32,977 nucleotides of DNA from Acidobacteriaceae bacterium (GTDB lineage Bacteria; Acidobacteriota; Terriglobia; Terriglobales; Acidobacteriaceae), in contig JARLFY010000047.1 in the NCBI GenBank assembly GCA_031296325.1, positions 1-32,977 of the forward strand, read 5' to 3'. The translations under genes and the position numbers were made by a program. Below the pieces are notes generated by a model. That model had not been told where the DNA came from. It ran no database searches and worked only from the letters and a program-made list of their open reading frames with translations. Shown in pieces: positions 6,684-14,057 of this stretch. Every line of letters starts with the position of its first letter. Position 1 is the first letter of the stretch.

Positions 6684-7517
6684 GTGACAACAAAATTACA
6701 ACACGAAGCCGACCTCGGAGCGCGCCCCACCGGCGTCTCCGATCCTGCCGCTGCGGCGCAGAACATCCAGCAGATGTTCGACACCATCGCTCCGCGCTAC
6801 GATCTCCTCAACCACCTGCTCTCGGCGGGCATCGACCGCCTCTGGTGGACCCGCACCGCTCGCGCCGTGCGTCCCATCCTCGCTCGTCCCGAGGCCGTCG
6901 TCCTCGACCTGTGCTGCGGCACCGGCGACATGACCCTCGCCCTCGACAAGCACCGCCCCAGAACCGCGCCAGAAAGTGTCATCCTGAGCGGAGGCGCAGC
7001 CGCAGTCGAAGGATCTGCGGTTGATTGTTCCGCCAGCCCCGCTCCCATCCTGGCCGTGGACTTCTCCCACAACATGCTCGCGCTCGCCCAGCCCAAATTC
7101 GTGGGACACAACATCCGCTCCATCGAGGCCGACGCACTTCATCTCCCCTTTGCCGATGCATCCATTGATCTGGTCACCTGCGCCTTCGGCTTTCGCAATC
7201 TGGCCAGCTACCCCGAAGGCCTCGCCGAGCTGCATCGCGTCCTTCGCCCCGCCGGCCAGATCGCCATTCTGGACTTCAACCAGCCCACAGGACTGATGGG
7301 CGCGCTCTACGACCTCTATTTCAAAGGCGTCCTCCCGCTGCTGGGCCGCATCATCTCCCACGACGCCAGCGCCTACACCTACCTGCCGGAGTCGGTCGCA
7401 CGCTTCCCCACCCCGCCCCGCATGATCGAGTTGATCTCCGCCACCGGATTCACCGCCCCTTCGTGGACGCCCTACACCTTCGGCATAGCCGGCCTCTACC
7501 GCGCCACTAAGCCCTGA
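6684..7517 (+). CDS. menG: Demethylmenaquinone methyltransferase (UbiE/MenG)
   Basis: A 277-residue SAM-dependent C-methyltransferase for the last step of menaquinone synthesis; it would act on the membrane-bound quinone precursor from the cytosolic side. Family motifs are FDTIAPRYDLLNHLLSAGID, VLDLCCGTGDMTLAL (SAM site), LPFADASIDLVTCAFGFRNL, LAELHRVLRPAGQIAILDF and YTYLPESVARFPTPPRM. The start GTG 6684 gives MTTKLQHEADLG. The protein is about 30-40 residues longer than usual. The excess includes residues ~97-118 (PESVILSGGAAAVEGSAVD), which is a translated dispersed repeat lying between the SAM motif and the next beta strand (ILAVDFSHNML). The frame is kept, so the enzyme is probably functional with a surface loop. 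Menaquinone rather than ubiquinone is assumed from the likely phylum. Confidence 0.92.
   Translation: MTTKLQHEADLGARPTGVSDPAAAAQNIQQMFDTIAPRYDLLNHLLSAGIDRLWWTRTARAVRPILARPEAVVLDLCCGTGDMTLALDKHRPRTAPESVILSGGAAAVEGSAVDCSASPAPILAVDFSHNMLALAQPKFVGHNIRSIEADALHLPFADASIDLVTCAFGFRNLASYPEGLAELHRVLRPAGQIAILDFNQPTGLMGALYDLYFKGVLPLLGRIISHDASAYTYLPESVARFPTPPRMIELISATGFTAPSWTPYTFGIAGLYRATKP
6975..7035 (+). repeat. Dispersed repeat copy inside menG
   Basis: GTGTCATCCTGAGCGGAGGC .. GTCGAAGGATCTGCGG belongs to the same family as the intergenic copies, and closest to 32683-32730. It is in frame with menG. Confidence 0.75.
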
Positions 7518-7601
7518 AACTTCCCATAGAGCAACCGCCTGCAACACTATTTAGGCAATACGCCGTCGTAGAATGAAAATTCTAGAGCATTGCATAGCGT
7601 T

Positions 7602-7635
7602 CCTCAGACACGGGTTTGTACCCCCTCGTCTGAGG
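7602..7635 (+). promoter_or_regulatory. Leader or terminator hairpin between menG and the acyltransferase gene
   Basis: CCTCAGAC (7602-7609) pairs exactly with GTCTGAGG (7628-7635), with a smaller GGG/CCC pairing inside the 18-base loop. It is not followed by a T-run. It lies 50 bases before the acyltransferase start, so it may be an untranslated-leader structure or the end of menG transcription. Confidence 0.35.
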
Positions 7636-7683
7636 CCGGATTCTTTACGATTTCTCCTCTATACGTAAGAAGGTCTTGCAATC

Positions 7684-8859
7684 ATGAGAGTTGATTCCGA
7701 AATCACCACACCGGCTTCGAGCTTTCACCTGCACACATCCCTCCCGCTCCCGTCGAAGCTTCGTCAGATCGATGGTCTGCAAGTGCTACGAGCTATAGCG
7801 GTCACTTTGGTGGCATGGGGGCACTCAAATCAACAGGTGTACTCCCTCGGTGTGGTTGCACCACACTTCGGAATCTTTGGAATAGACATCTTTTTTGTGA
7901 TCAGTGGATTCATCATGTCCTCCATCGTCATTCACACACAGACGAGTTCCGGTGCAACGACAGCATGGAGTTTTTTCCAAAGACGAATCGTCCGAATCTA
8001 TCCAATTTACTGGATCATTGCGTCTCTGGCGATTGTTCGCGCACTGCATGCTCATCAACCAGTTCTGAGATTCATTCCTGCATTTTTTCTCTTGCCGCTT
8101 CCCCAGTGTCCACTCATATACGGACTCAGTTGGACTTTGATGTTCGAAATGTTTTTTTACACCGTCATGGCCACCCTGCTACTCGTTACCGTACGGCGGT
8201 CAGTACACCTCGCGGCTGCAATCTTTTGCATATCCGCCATCATCGGAGCCATCGTAGGCATTCATCGTCCGTTATGGATCATCGTTTGCAATCCAATTCT
8301 TCTGGAATTTGTCTTCGGCGCTGTGATTGCATTGGCATATCGTCGCTTTGGGACAAGCCGCTCTGTTGGAATTACATTGCTTGTTCTTGGAGTTGCACTG
8401 TCCTTCTACTTACGTGCTTATCCTCCCGCAAGCGCAACTTCAATGCAGATGATCCTTGCTGGACAATCTATCCTCTATCGAGTAGCAACCTGGGGTATGA
8501 CCGCCGCGTTGATCGTAGCTGGCACCGTCTTCTGGACACCATCGATTACATCGCGTCTGGGTAAGATAGCCGTCGTCGTTGGCAACGCATCCTACTCCGC
8601 TTATCTAGCCTCTCCGCTAGTTGAAGAGTTCACAATCCGTTTGATTTTAAAAATCAGACCTGCCACCCATATTTCCTTCGTAGCGGGAATTTACTATATA
8701 TGCATTCTTGTTCTGGCCACACTCGGCATGGGGTGGCTCTGCTACCAATTCGTCGAGTGGCCTCTGGTCAGAAGCATTCAATCGAAGTTGAAGACATCCC
8801 ATAAATCATCAGCGAGACAGAAAATCGCTCCTACTCCACTCGTTAATACCAAGCCCTAA
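7684..8859 (+). CDS. Acyltransferase 3 family membrane protein (OafA/ExoZ-like)
   Basis: A 391-residue integral inner-membrane protein with about ten hydrophobic helices. It starts with the family signature IDGLQVLRAIAVTLVAWGHS; the His of this segment is the putative catalytic residue. FGIFGIDIFFVISGFIM and FFQRRIVRIYPIYWI follow, all typical of acyltransferase-3 proteins that O-acetylate or otherwise acylate cell-surface sugars. The C-terminal 35 residues are charged and cytosolic. The acceptor cannot be told from the sequence. Its codons are distinctly less GC-biased than those of menG and the transporter on either side, which may point to horizontal acquisition. A weak AAGG precedes ATG 7684. 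The next gene on the same strand begins within 50 bases, but a shared function is not obvious. Confidence 0.88.
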   Translation: MRVDSEITTPASSFHLHTSLPLPSKLRQIDGLQVLRAIAVTLVAWGHSNQQVYSLGVVAPHFGIFGIDIFFVISGFIMSSIVIHTQTSSGATTAWSFFQRRIVRIYPIYWIIASLAIVRALHAHQPVLRFIPAFFLLPLPQCPLIYGLSWTLMFEMFFYTVMATLLLVTVRRSVHLAAAIFCISAIIGAIVGIHRPLWIIVCNPILLEFVFGAVIALAYRRFGTSRSVGITLLVLGVALSFYLRAYPPASATSMQMILAGQSILYRVATWGMTAALIVAGTVFWTPSITSRLGKIAVVVGNASYSAYLASPLVEEFTIRLILKIRPATHISFVAGIYYICILVLATLGMGWLCYQFVEWPLVRSIQSKLKTSHKSSARQKIAPTPLVNTKP

Positions 8860-8907
8860 GCGTTTCTTCCCGTGCGTTCCATAGCCAATAAAGGGTACGA
8901 TTCCCTA

Positions 8908-10461
8908 ATGACCTCTCCGGCCATCCCGACGACACCAGCCCCAGAAGATCTCTCGGGCGCGCACTCTGCCAAGCGCGGAGCGGCCGTCTTCTCTGTCGTC
9001 GCAGCGGCTCTGGTCACGGCACTCAAGCTCCTCACCGGACTGCTCACCGGATCACTTGGCATGCTCTCCGAGGCGGCGCACTCCGGCATCGACCTCATCG
9101 CCTCGGCGATCACGCTGGTCTCTGTGCAGGTCTCCGACCTTCCCGCCGACGACGTCCACAACTACGGTCACGGCAAGGTCGAATCCCTCGCCGCCTTCAT
9201 CGAGACCGGCATCATGATTGCCTCGGCGACATGGATCGTCTACGAGGCGATCAGCCGCATCGTGCAGCGTCATCTCTCCCTGCACACCTCCTTCTGGCCC
9301 TTCGCCGTTCTGGTCTTTTCCATCGCGGTAGATTTCAGCCGCTCGCGCACTCTGGGTCGCATCGCGCGGCTGCATCACTCCGAGGCTCTCGCCGCCGACT
9401 CCATCCACTTTGCCACCGACATGTGGGCCTCTCTGGCCGTCATCGTCGGCCTCGCAGCCAGCTACATGGGCCAGCGTTTCGCCCTCCCCTGGCTGGAGTT
9501 CGCCGACCCCATCGCAGCGCTGGTCGTCGCCGGAATCATCCTCCGCGTCAGTTGGCAGCTCGCTCACCAGACCATCGACGCCCTGCTCGACGCCACGCCC
9601 ACCACCGACGATCCCACCAGCGGCCAGTCGCTCTCTTCCGCAGAGGCAAAAGACCAGCTCCGCGCCAACCTGCTGCACGATCTCGCCGCCATTCCCGGCG
9701 TTCTTTCGGTCGAACGCCTGCGCACCCGTCGCTCCGGCTCCAGCTACTTTGCCGACGTCACCCTCGGCCTGCCGCGCAACCTCACCTTCCAGAGTTCGGA
9801 GCAGGTCACGCTTGCCGCCACCGCCGCCGTGCAGCGCCACCTGCCCGCCGCCGACGTCGTCGTCCACACCGTTCCCACCGCGTCGCTGGCGGAGAGCGTC
9901 CACGACCGCATCCGCGCCGTCGCCGCCCGCCGCAACCTCGCCATCCACGAGATCAGCGTACAGCAGATCAGCGGCCTTCATCACGACCGCTTTCACCCAA
10001 GCCTGCACATCGAACAGCACCTCGAAGTCGACGAGACCATGCCGCTGCTTCAGGCTCACGAACTGGTCACCAACTTAGAGGCCGAGATGCGCCGCGAGGT
10101 TCCGGCCATCGCCTCCATCCTCACCCACATCGAGAGCGAGCCGGCTACCATCGAACGCCCCGCAGCTCTCAAGCACGACCGCGACCTCGAACTCCGCCTG
10201 CGCCGCGTCGCCACCACCTTCCCGGAGATTCTGGACATCCATGAGGTCTACGTCACCCGTCGCGGCCCCCACGCAGACCACCTTCCCAGCAGCCACACCG
10301 AGTACACGCAGGTCACCTGCCACTGCACCCTGCCCGACGACCTTCCCATGGCGCGCGTCCACGCCGTCATGTCCGCACTGGAAGGGGCCTTCAAGATCGA
10401 AGCCCCCGAGGTCGACCGCCTCCTAATCCACCCCGAACCCGCCACCGACAACCGCCGCTAG
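8908..10461 (+). CDS. Cation diffusion facilitator (CDF) transporter with enlarged C-terminal region
   Basis: A 517-residue inner-membrane metal/proton antiporter, probably exporting Zn, Mn, Fe or Co. The N-terminal ~210 residues form the six-helix CDF domain. Metal-site residues are His and Asp in SEAAHSGIDL (helix 2) and HFATD (helix 5); the YGHGKVES loop is also family-typical. The cytosolic part is much longer than the one ~80-residue dimerisation module of ordinary ~300-residue CDFs. It appears to hold two to three such modules in tandem (e.g. VLSVERLRTRRSG.., LAIHEISVQQISGLHHDRFH.., ILDIHEVYVTRRG..), rich in His and acidic residues. ATG 8908 was preferred because the CDS-like part starts there; GTG 8872 in the same frame is the alternative and neither has a strong ribosome-binding site. 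The specific metal is unknown. Confidence 0.88.
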   Translation: MTSPAIPTTPAPEDLSGAHSAKRGAAVFSVVAAALVTALKLLTGLLTGSLGMLSEAAHSGIDLIASAITLVSVQVSDLPADDVHNYGHGKVESLAAFIETGIMIASATWIVYEAISRIVQRHLSLHTSFWPFAVLVFSIAVDFSRSRTLGRIARLHHSEALAADSIHFATDMWASLAVIVGLAASYMGQRFALPWLEFADPIAALVVAGIILRVSWQLAHQTIDALLDATPTTDDPTSGQSLSSAEAKDQLRANLLHDLAAIPGVLSVERLRTRRSGSSYFADVTLGLPRNLTFQSSEQVTLAATAAVQRHLPAADVVVHTVPTASLAESVHDRIRAVAARRNLAIHEISVQQISGLHHDRFHPSLHIEQHLEVDETMPLLQAHELVTNLEAEMRREVPAIASILTHIESEPATIERPAALKHDRDLELRLRRVATTFPEILDIHEVYVTRRGPHADHLPSSHTEYTQVTCHCTLPDDLPMARVHAVMSALEGAFKIEAPEVDRLLIHPEPATDNRR

Positions 10462-10512
10462 CCGCTCCGGCTCAGAACACTCAGGAAGTGCCCCAATTAG
10501 TGCGACCGGATT

Positions 10513-10595
10513 ATTTGTCATTTCGTAGCACCAGCGGAGAAATCTGCTTTTTGTCGTTTGACGAAGACATACACCATTACGGGAATGCTCGAATT
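10513..10595 (+). repeat. Dispersed repeat copy
   Basis: TTTGTCATTTCGTAGC, then GCGGAGAAATCTGCTTTT and a tail with TACACCATTACGGG. It is a diverged ~80-base unit filling the gap between two convergent genes. Confidence 0.7.
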
Positions 10596-10657
10596 GCTAC
10601 TGGAATAATCTCGAACAGTTCAGCATCATCGCGGCTGGAATCCCGTTCACGGACTCA

Positions 10658-12283
10658 TCACTTGGGATGAAGCGATGTAGAGTACAGCATGGATGCGGTG
10701 TGAAGTTGCACGAGATCGCCGCGCAGCGCTGGGCCGATCGGAGTAACGGAAAGACGCTTTGCGGCCAGATCCCTCTCCAGCCACTCCCAGTTGCTGTGGT
10801 AGACGAGGATCAGAGGGGCGGGTTGGGCGAGAAAGTCGCGATAGGAGATTGTGCAAAGAGGCGCGAAGTGCTGCATATTGATCGCCGTAATGTAGTTGGT
10901 GTCGTGGTCAAGCCAGCCAAGTTCCTCGTCCTGACCATACACCAGACAGAAGCGGGAACGAATTGCAGGGTCTGGTTCGTAAGACGTGTTGATGTAGAAG
11001 CTGTCCAGCGCCTGCGTGTAGATGCGCCGTTGCGGATCGCTGGCAAACGCGGCGGAGGCCTCAGGAGAAAGATGGAAGCTGGCCATCGTACCGGCTTCTC
11101 CTGCTCGATGCATACGAATCTTCCCGCAGTCGATCTTGACCGCGCCCGCAAAAAGCAGCGCAATCACCGAGTAGAAGACGATATTGCTGCGCAAGGCTTG
11201 CTGGAAGACGATTGCCGTGCAGGCGACGAAGGCAAAGAGTGCGGCGATGACATAGCGCGCGTCCATGGTGTGGGTGACGAATCGGCCAAACAGATAGCCA
11301 AAGATCGGCAGCAGAGCGATAGAAAACAAGGCAACCCACTCGTGAACGGGATCGCTCTCGCCATGGGTAGAATCGCGCATGGTTACATGGCGAAGACGAA
11401 GCAGAGCCGCAACCGCTAGAGCAAGCGTCACAGCGCACAGGCTGAACTCGTAGAGATGCTGTTGCCAGTGGGACCACGCACGATAGAACGCAAAGAGCGT
11501 GCAGTAGCTCTCGGGAATGATATGCCAGTCCACGCTGGTGCTGTAGTAGTGAACTCGATAGAGCAGCAGAGCCTTGCGAAAGGGCAGAATGCTGACGATG
11601 GATCCCATGCCTACGGCAATCGCCGCAAGAATCCCATAGTCAAGCTGGCGACGATGCAGGCTTCGCGCCAACTCCCCAAGGCAGACAGGCAGCAGAATCA
11701 GCATGCCGAAGTAGTGACTGGTGATGGCAAGCGCGACTGCGCTGGCAAGACCAACCAGAGCAAGCAGTCGGGAACGACCCACAGGAGCGCGCGTTGCTGC
11801 CTGCCAACAGGCCAACGACATCGCATAGAGTCCGAGCAGAAGTCCATACGGCCTGCCCTGAACGGCATAGAAAAAGCTGAACGTCAGCAGCGGAAGAGCC
11901 AGCGCAACCGATGCGGAACGCCATCCCGCAATGCGACGAACAAAAAAGAAGACGGAGACCTGAAAGAGCACAAAGCCGATAAAGGCAGGCAGACGCAGAG
12001 CCAGCGCCGTAGGCCCAAGCAGCCTCATGGCAAGATGAGAGAGCAGGTGATATGTCGGAGGATCAAGCGAGATCGGAGAGTGCAGTTGCACCCGGACGAC
12101 ATCGGCCATGCTTGGCACGCGGTCGGTATAAAAGGAGAGATACTCGTCAATTTCCAACAGCCGCACCGAAGACCATACATACGCAAGCACTACAGTAAGC
12201 GTCAGAGATAAAGCCCCAATTGAAAGAGACGTAACGCGTTCACGAAGAGCTGCGGAGGAACTCGGAACCCGGGAAAACGACAT
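10658..12283 (-). CDS. PMT/ArnT-like (GT39/GT83-type) membrane glycosyltransferase
   Basis: A 541-residue integral membrane protein with about ten to twelve hydrophobic segments. It is built like polyprenyl-phosphate-sugar-dependent glycosyltransferases (GT-C fold). After the first membrane helix comes the acidic loop RLLEIDEYLSFYTDR, where the catalytic Asp/Glu of this fold is expected. A proline-containing 'SLDPPTYHLLSHLAMRLLG' segment follows, with adjacent LRLPAFIGF typical of the family. The C-terminal ~150 residues are a soluble, presumably periplasmic domain (FHLSPEASAAFASDPQRRIY..). ATG 12283 has AAGGAAGGAG just upstream. The sugar donor and acceptor are unknown: lipid A, protein or polysaccharide are all possible. 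It is divergent from the PASTA protein gene (175-base gap). Confidence 0.8.
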   Translation of the reverse strand: MSFSRVPSSSAALRERVTSLSIGALSLTLTVVLAYVWSSVRLLEIDEYLSFYTDRVPSMADVVRVQLHSPISLDPPTYHLLSHLAMRLLGPTALALRLPAFIGFVLFQVSVFFFVRRIAGWRSASVALALPLLTFSFFYAVQGRPYGLLLGLYAMSLACWQAATRAPVGRSRLLALVGLASAVALAITSHYFGMLILLPVCLGELARSLHRRQLDYGILAAIAVGMGSIVSILPFRKALLLYRVHYYSTSVDWHIIPESYCTLFAFYRAWSHWQQHLYEFSLCAVTLALAVAALLRLRHVTMRDSTHGESDPVHEWVALFSIALLPIFGYLFGRFVTHTMDARYVIAALFAFVACTAIVFQQALRSNIVFYSVIALLFAGAVKIDCGKIRMHRAGEAGTMASFHLSPEASAAFASDPQRRIYTQALDSFYINTSYEPDPAIRSRFCLVYGQDEELGWLDHDTNYITAINMQHFAPLCTISYRDFLAQPAPLILVYHSNWEWLERDLAAKRLSVTPIGPALRGDLVQLHTASMLYSTSLHPK

Positions 12284-12458
12284 GCGACTCCTTCCTTGGG
12301 AGGAATTACTTTACACCCGTGTCAAGTCTACCGTGTCCACCCGGCCTACAGATCAAATAGAATCGCAGACGCAACGCAGTAGCTCCATTCATTCCATCCC
12401 TGCGCATTATGTTACAAAAGACTTTGGGACTTAGAGCCTGGAAGAGAGGAGACGCACG

Positions 12459-13259
12459 ATGAAGCGATTTTTCACCCTGGTTCTGGGCGCGTTGGCTATG
12501 GTCGCCGTCGCTCTGATCTCGGCCTTCATCGCAATGCGTCTGGCAATTCATGGTCGTGAGGCCGTGGTTCCCAACTTCACCGGCGTCTCGGTGAGCGATG
12601 CCAGCAGAATCGCCTCCCGCAAGGGCCTCAACCTCACGCTGGAGAACCGCTTCTACTCCACCAATGTCCCCGCCGGCCTCATTCTGGCGCAGGATCCCGC
12701 CGTCGGATCGCGCGTGCGTCGCGAGTGGCCGGTGCGCATCACCGAGTCGCTCGGCCCGCAGGTCGTCAACATCCCAGACCTGACGGGCCAGACCGAGCGC
12801 GCCGCAACCGTCAGCATCCGTCGCCTCTCGCTCGAACTCGGAACGGTCGCGCACCTGGCCGTTGCGGGAGATCCAGACGTCGTCCTCACCCAGACTCCCC
12901 CCGCCAACACCGGAGGAGTCGATGGCCCGCGCGTCAGCCTTCTGGTCAGCGACTCCAGCGCTGCCGAGCCTACAGCCTACGTCATGCCCACGCTGGTTGG
13001 CCTCACCTATGGCACAGCCAGCGTGCGCGCCGCCAGTGCCGGTCTGCATCTCATCACGGACACCACCGATCCCACCACACCTCCCGCGCAGAGTCCTGCG
13101 CAGCCGAACCCGCTTCCGTCCCCTGCGCCAGCCCGCCCCACAGCATCATCCATCATCGCCTCGCAGAGTCCCCAGCCCGGTCACCGCGTACTTCGCGGCG
13201 ACGCAGTCCACATCACCGTAGCCCATCCCGCAGCAGCAGTCAGCACAACCCCATATTAG
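12459..13259 (+). CDS. Membrane-anchored PASTA-domain protein
   Basis: A 266-residue protein with an N-terminal membrane helix (FFTLVLGALAMVAVALISAF) and an extracytoplasmic part of three PASTA modules. They begin near VVPNFTGVSVSDASRIASRK, VVNIPDLTGQTERAATVSIR and YVMPTLVGLTYGTASVRAA. A proline-rich linker (about 205-230) and a last short strand segment (SPQPGHRVLRGDAVHITV) follow. PASTA modules bind peptidoglycan or muropeptides in Ser/Thr kinases and penicillin-binding proteins. Here no kinase or transpeptidase domain is attached, so it may be a cell-wall-sensing accessory. AGAGGAG (12445-12451) precedes ATG 12459. The next gene, ruvC, is convergent. Confidence 0.85.
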   Translation: MKRFFTLVLGALAMVAVALISAFIAMRLAIHGREAVVPNFTGVSVSDASRIASRKGLNLTLENRFYSTNVPAGLILAQDPAVGSRVRREWPVRITESLGPQVVNIPDLTGQTERAATVSIRRLSLELGTVAHLAVAGDPDVVLTQTPPANTGGVDGPRVSLLVSDSSAAEPTAYVMPTLVGLTYGTASVRAASAGLHLITDTTDPTTPPAQSPAQPNPLPSPAPARPTASSIIASQSPQPGHRVLRGDAVHITVAHPAAAVSTTPY

Positions 13260-13265
13260 CGGCTT

Positions 13266-13348
13266 GTTTGTCATTCTGAGCGTAGCGAAGAATCCCCGCA
13301 TTTCGCTCGCGCTACGACACTCTGCACCCTTGCCGAAAATGAGCTAGT
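13266..13348 (+). repeat. Dispersed repeat copy (~80 bp)
   Basis: TTTGTCATTCTGAGCG, TAGCGAAGAATCCCCGCATT and the tail GAAAATGAGCTAG. It closely matches the unit at 6458-6541 over its full length. Confidence 0.85.
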
Positions 13349-13357
13349 TCTTCTACC

Positions 13358-13867
13358 TCACCGATTCGCCCCTTGCAGCAACAGCGTCTGCGCGGTGTGA
13401 ATGTGGCAGATCGCGATGGCCAGCGCATCGGCGGCGTCGGGCGAATCCGGTGCGCACTCCAACTCCAGCAGTCGCGTCACCATAAACTGCACCTGCTCCT
13501 TGGCAGCGAGTCCATATCCCGTCACCGAGGACTTGATCGTCAGCGGCGCATACTCTGCGACCGTCAGCCCGCTGGATGCCGCCGCCAGCATAGCCACTCC
13601 GCGCACCTGCCCCAGCTTCAGCGCCGACTTCACGTTAGCCGAGAAGAAAACCTCCTCAATCGCCACACAGTCCGGCGCATGCCGCTCCATCAAACCAATC
13701 AGTTCCTGATAGACCTGAGCCAGCCGCAGCGGAGTCTTTTCCTTCTTGTTCAGCCGAATCGTTCCCGCAGCCACATGGATCAGCCGCGGCGTTCTCGCCT
13801 CGTGATCCATCTCCACCACGCCATAGCCGGTGAACTCTGTTCCGCAATCGATCCCAAACGCGCGCAT
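13358..13867 (-). CDS. ruvC: Crossover junction endodeoxyribonuclease RuvC
   Basis: A 169-residue Holliday-junction resolvase that cuts branch-migrated junctions with RuvAB. The RNase H-like fold has its catalytic acids in AFGIDCGTEFTGYGV (Asp7 region), CVAIEEVFFSANV (Glu), and the C-terminal DSPDAADALAIAICH (two Asp). KSSVTGYGLAAKEQV is the usual DNA-contact segment. Length is normal. ATG 13867 gives MRAFGIDCG; no strong ribosome-binding site is seen. It is on the same strand as uvrC but separated by 190 bases with a repeat copy, so co-transcription is possible but not compact. ruvA and ruvB are not in the window. Confidence 0.95.
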   Translation of the reverse strand: MRAFGIDCGTEFTGYGVVEMDHEARTPRLIHVAAGTIRLNKKEKTPLRLAQVYQELIGLMERHAPDCVAIEEVFFSANVKSALKLGQVRGVAMLAAASSGLTVAEYAPLTIKSSVTGYGLAAKEQVQFMVTRLLELECAPDSPDAADALAIAICHIHTAQTLLLQGANR

Positions 13868-13948
13868 GGCAAAAGTCTAGTGCAAAATCACGCGGAGCGC
13901 ATTGCCCCCAAACTTTAGAGCGGTTCTCTCAAAGCTGTACACAAATTT

Positions 13949-14045
13949 TGTTTGTCATTCTGAGTGCAGCCCTCTTAAGAATTGTCATTCTGAGCGCAGC
14001 GAAGAATCCCCGCATTTCGTTTCAGTGGCGATGGAGTACACCAAC
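13949..14045 (+). repeat. Dispersed repeat copy with duplicated head
   Basis: TTGTCATTCTGAG occurs at 13952 and again at 13982. The second continues GCGCAGCGAAGAATCCCCGC. The unit runs up to the uvrC 3' end at 14058. Confidence 0.8.
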
Positions 14046-14057
14046 AGTAGAACTGCT

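Noticed and set aside
9052-10059. 335-codon minus-strand open frame
   Set aside because: Shadow of the cation diffusion facilitator gene; Gly/Asp-rich, with no family features.
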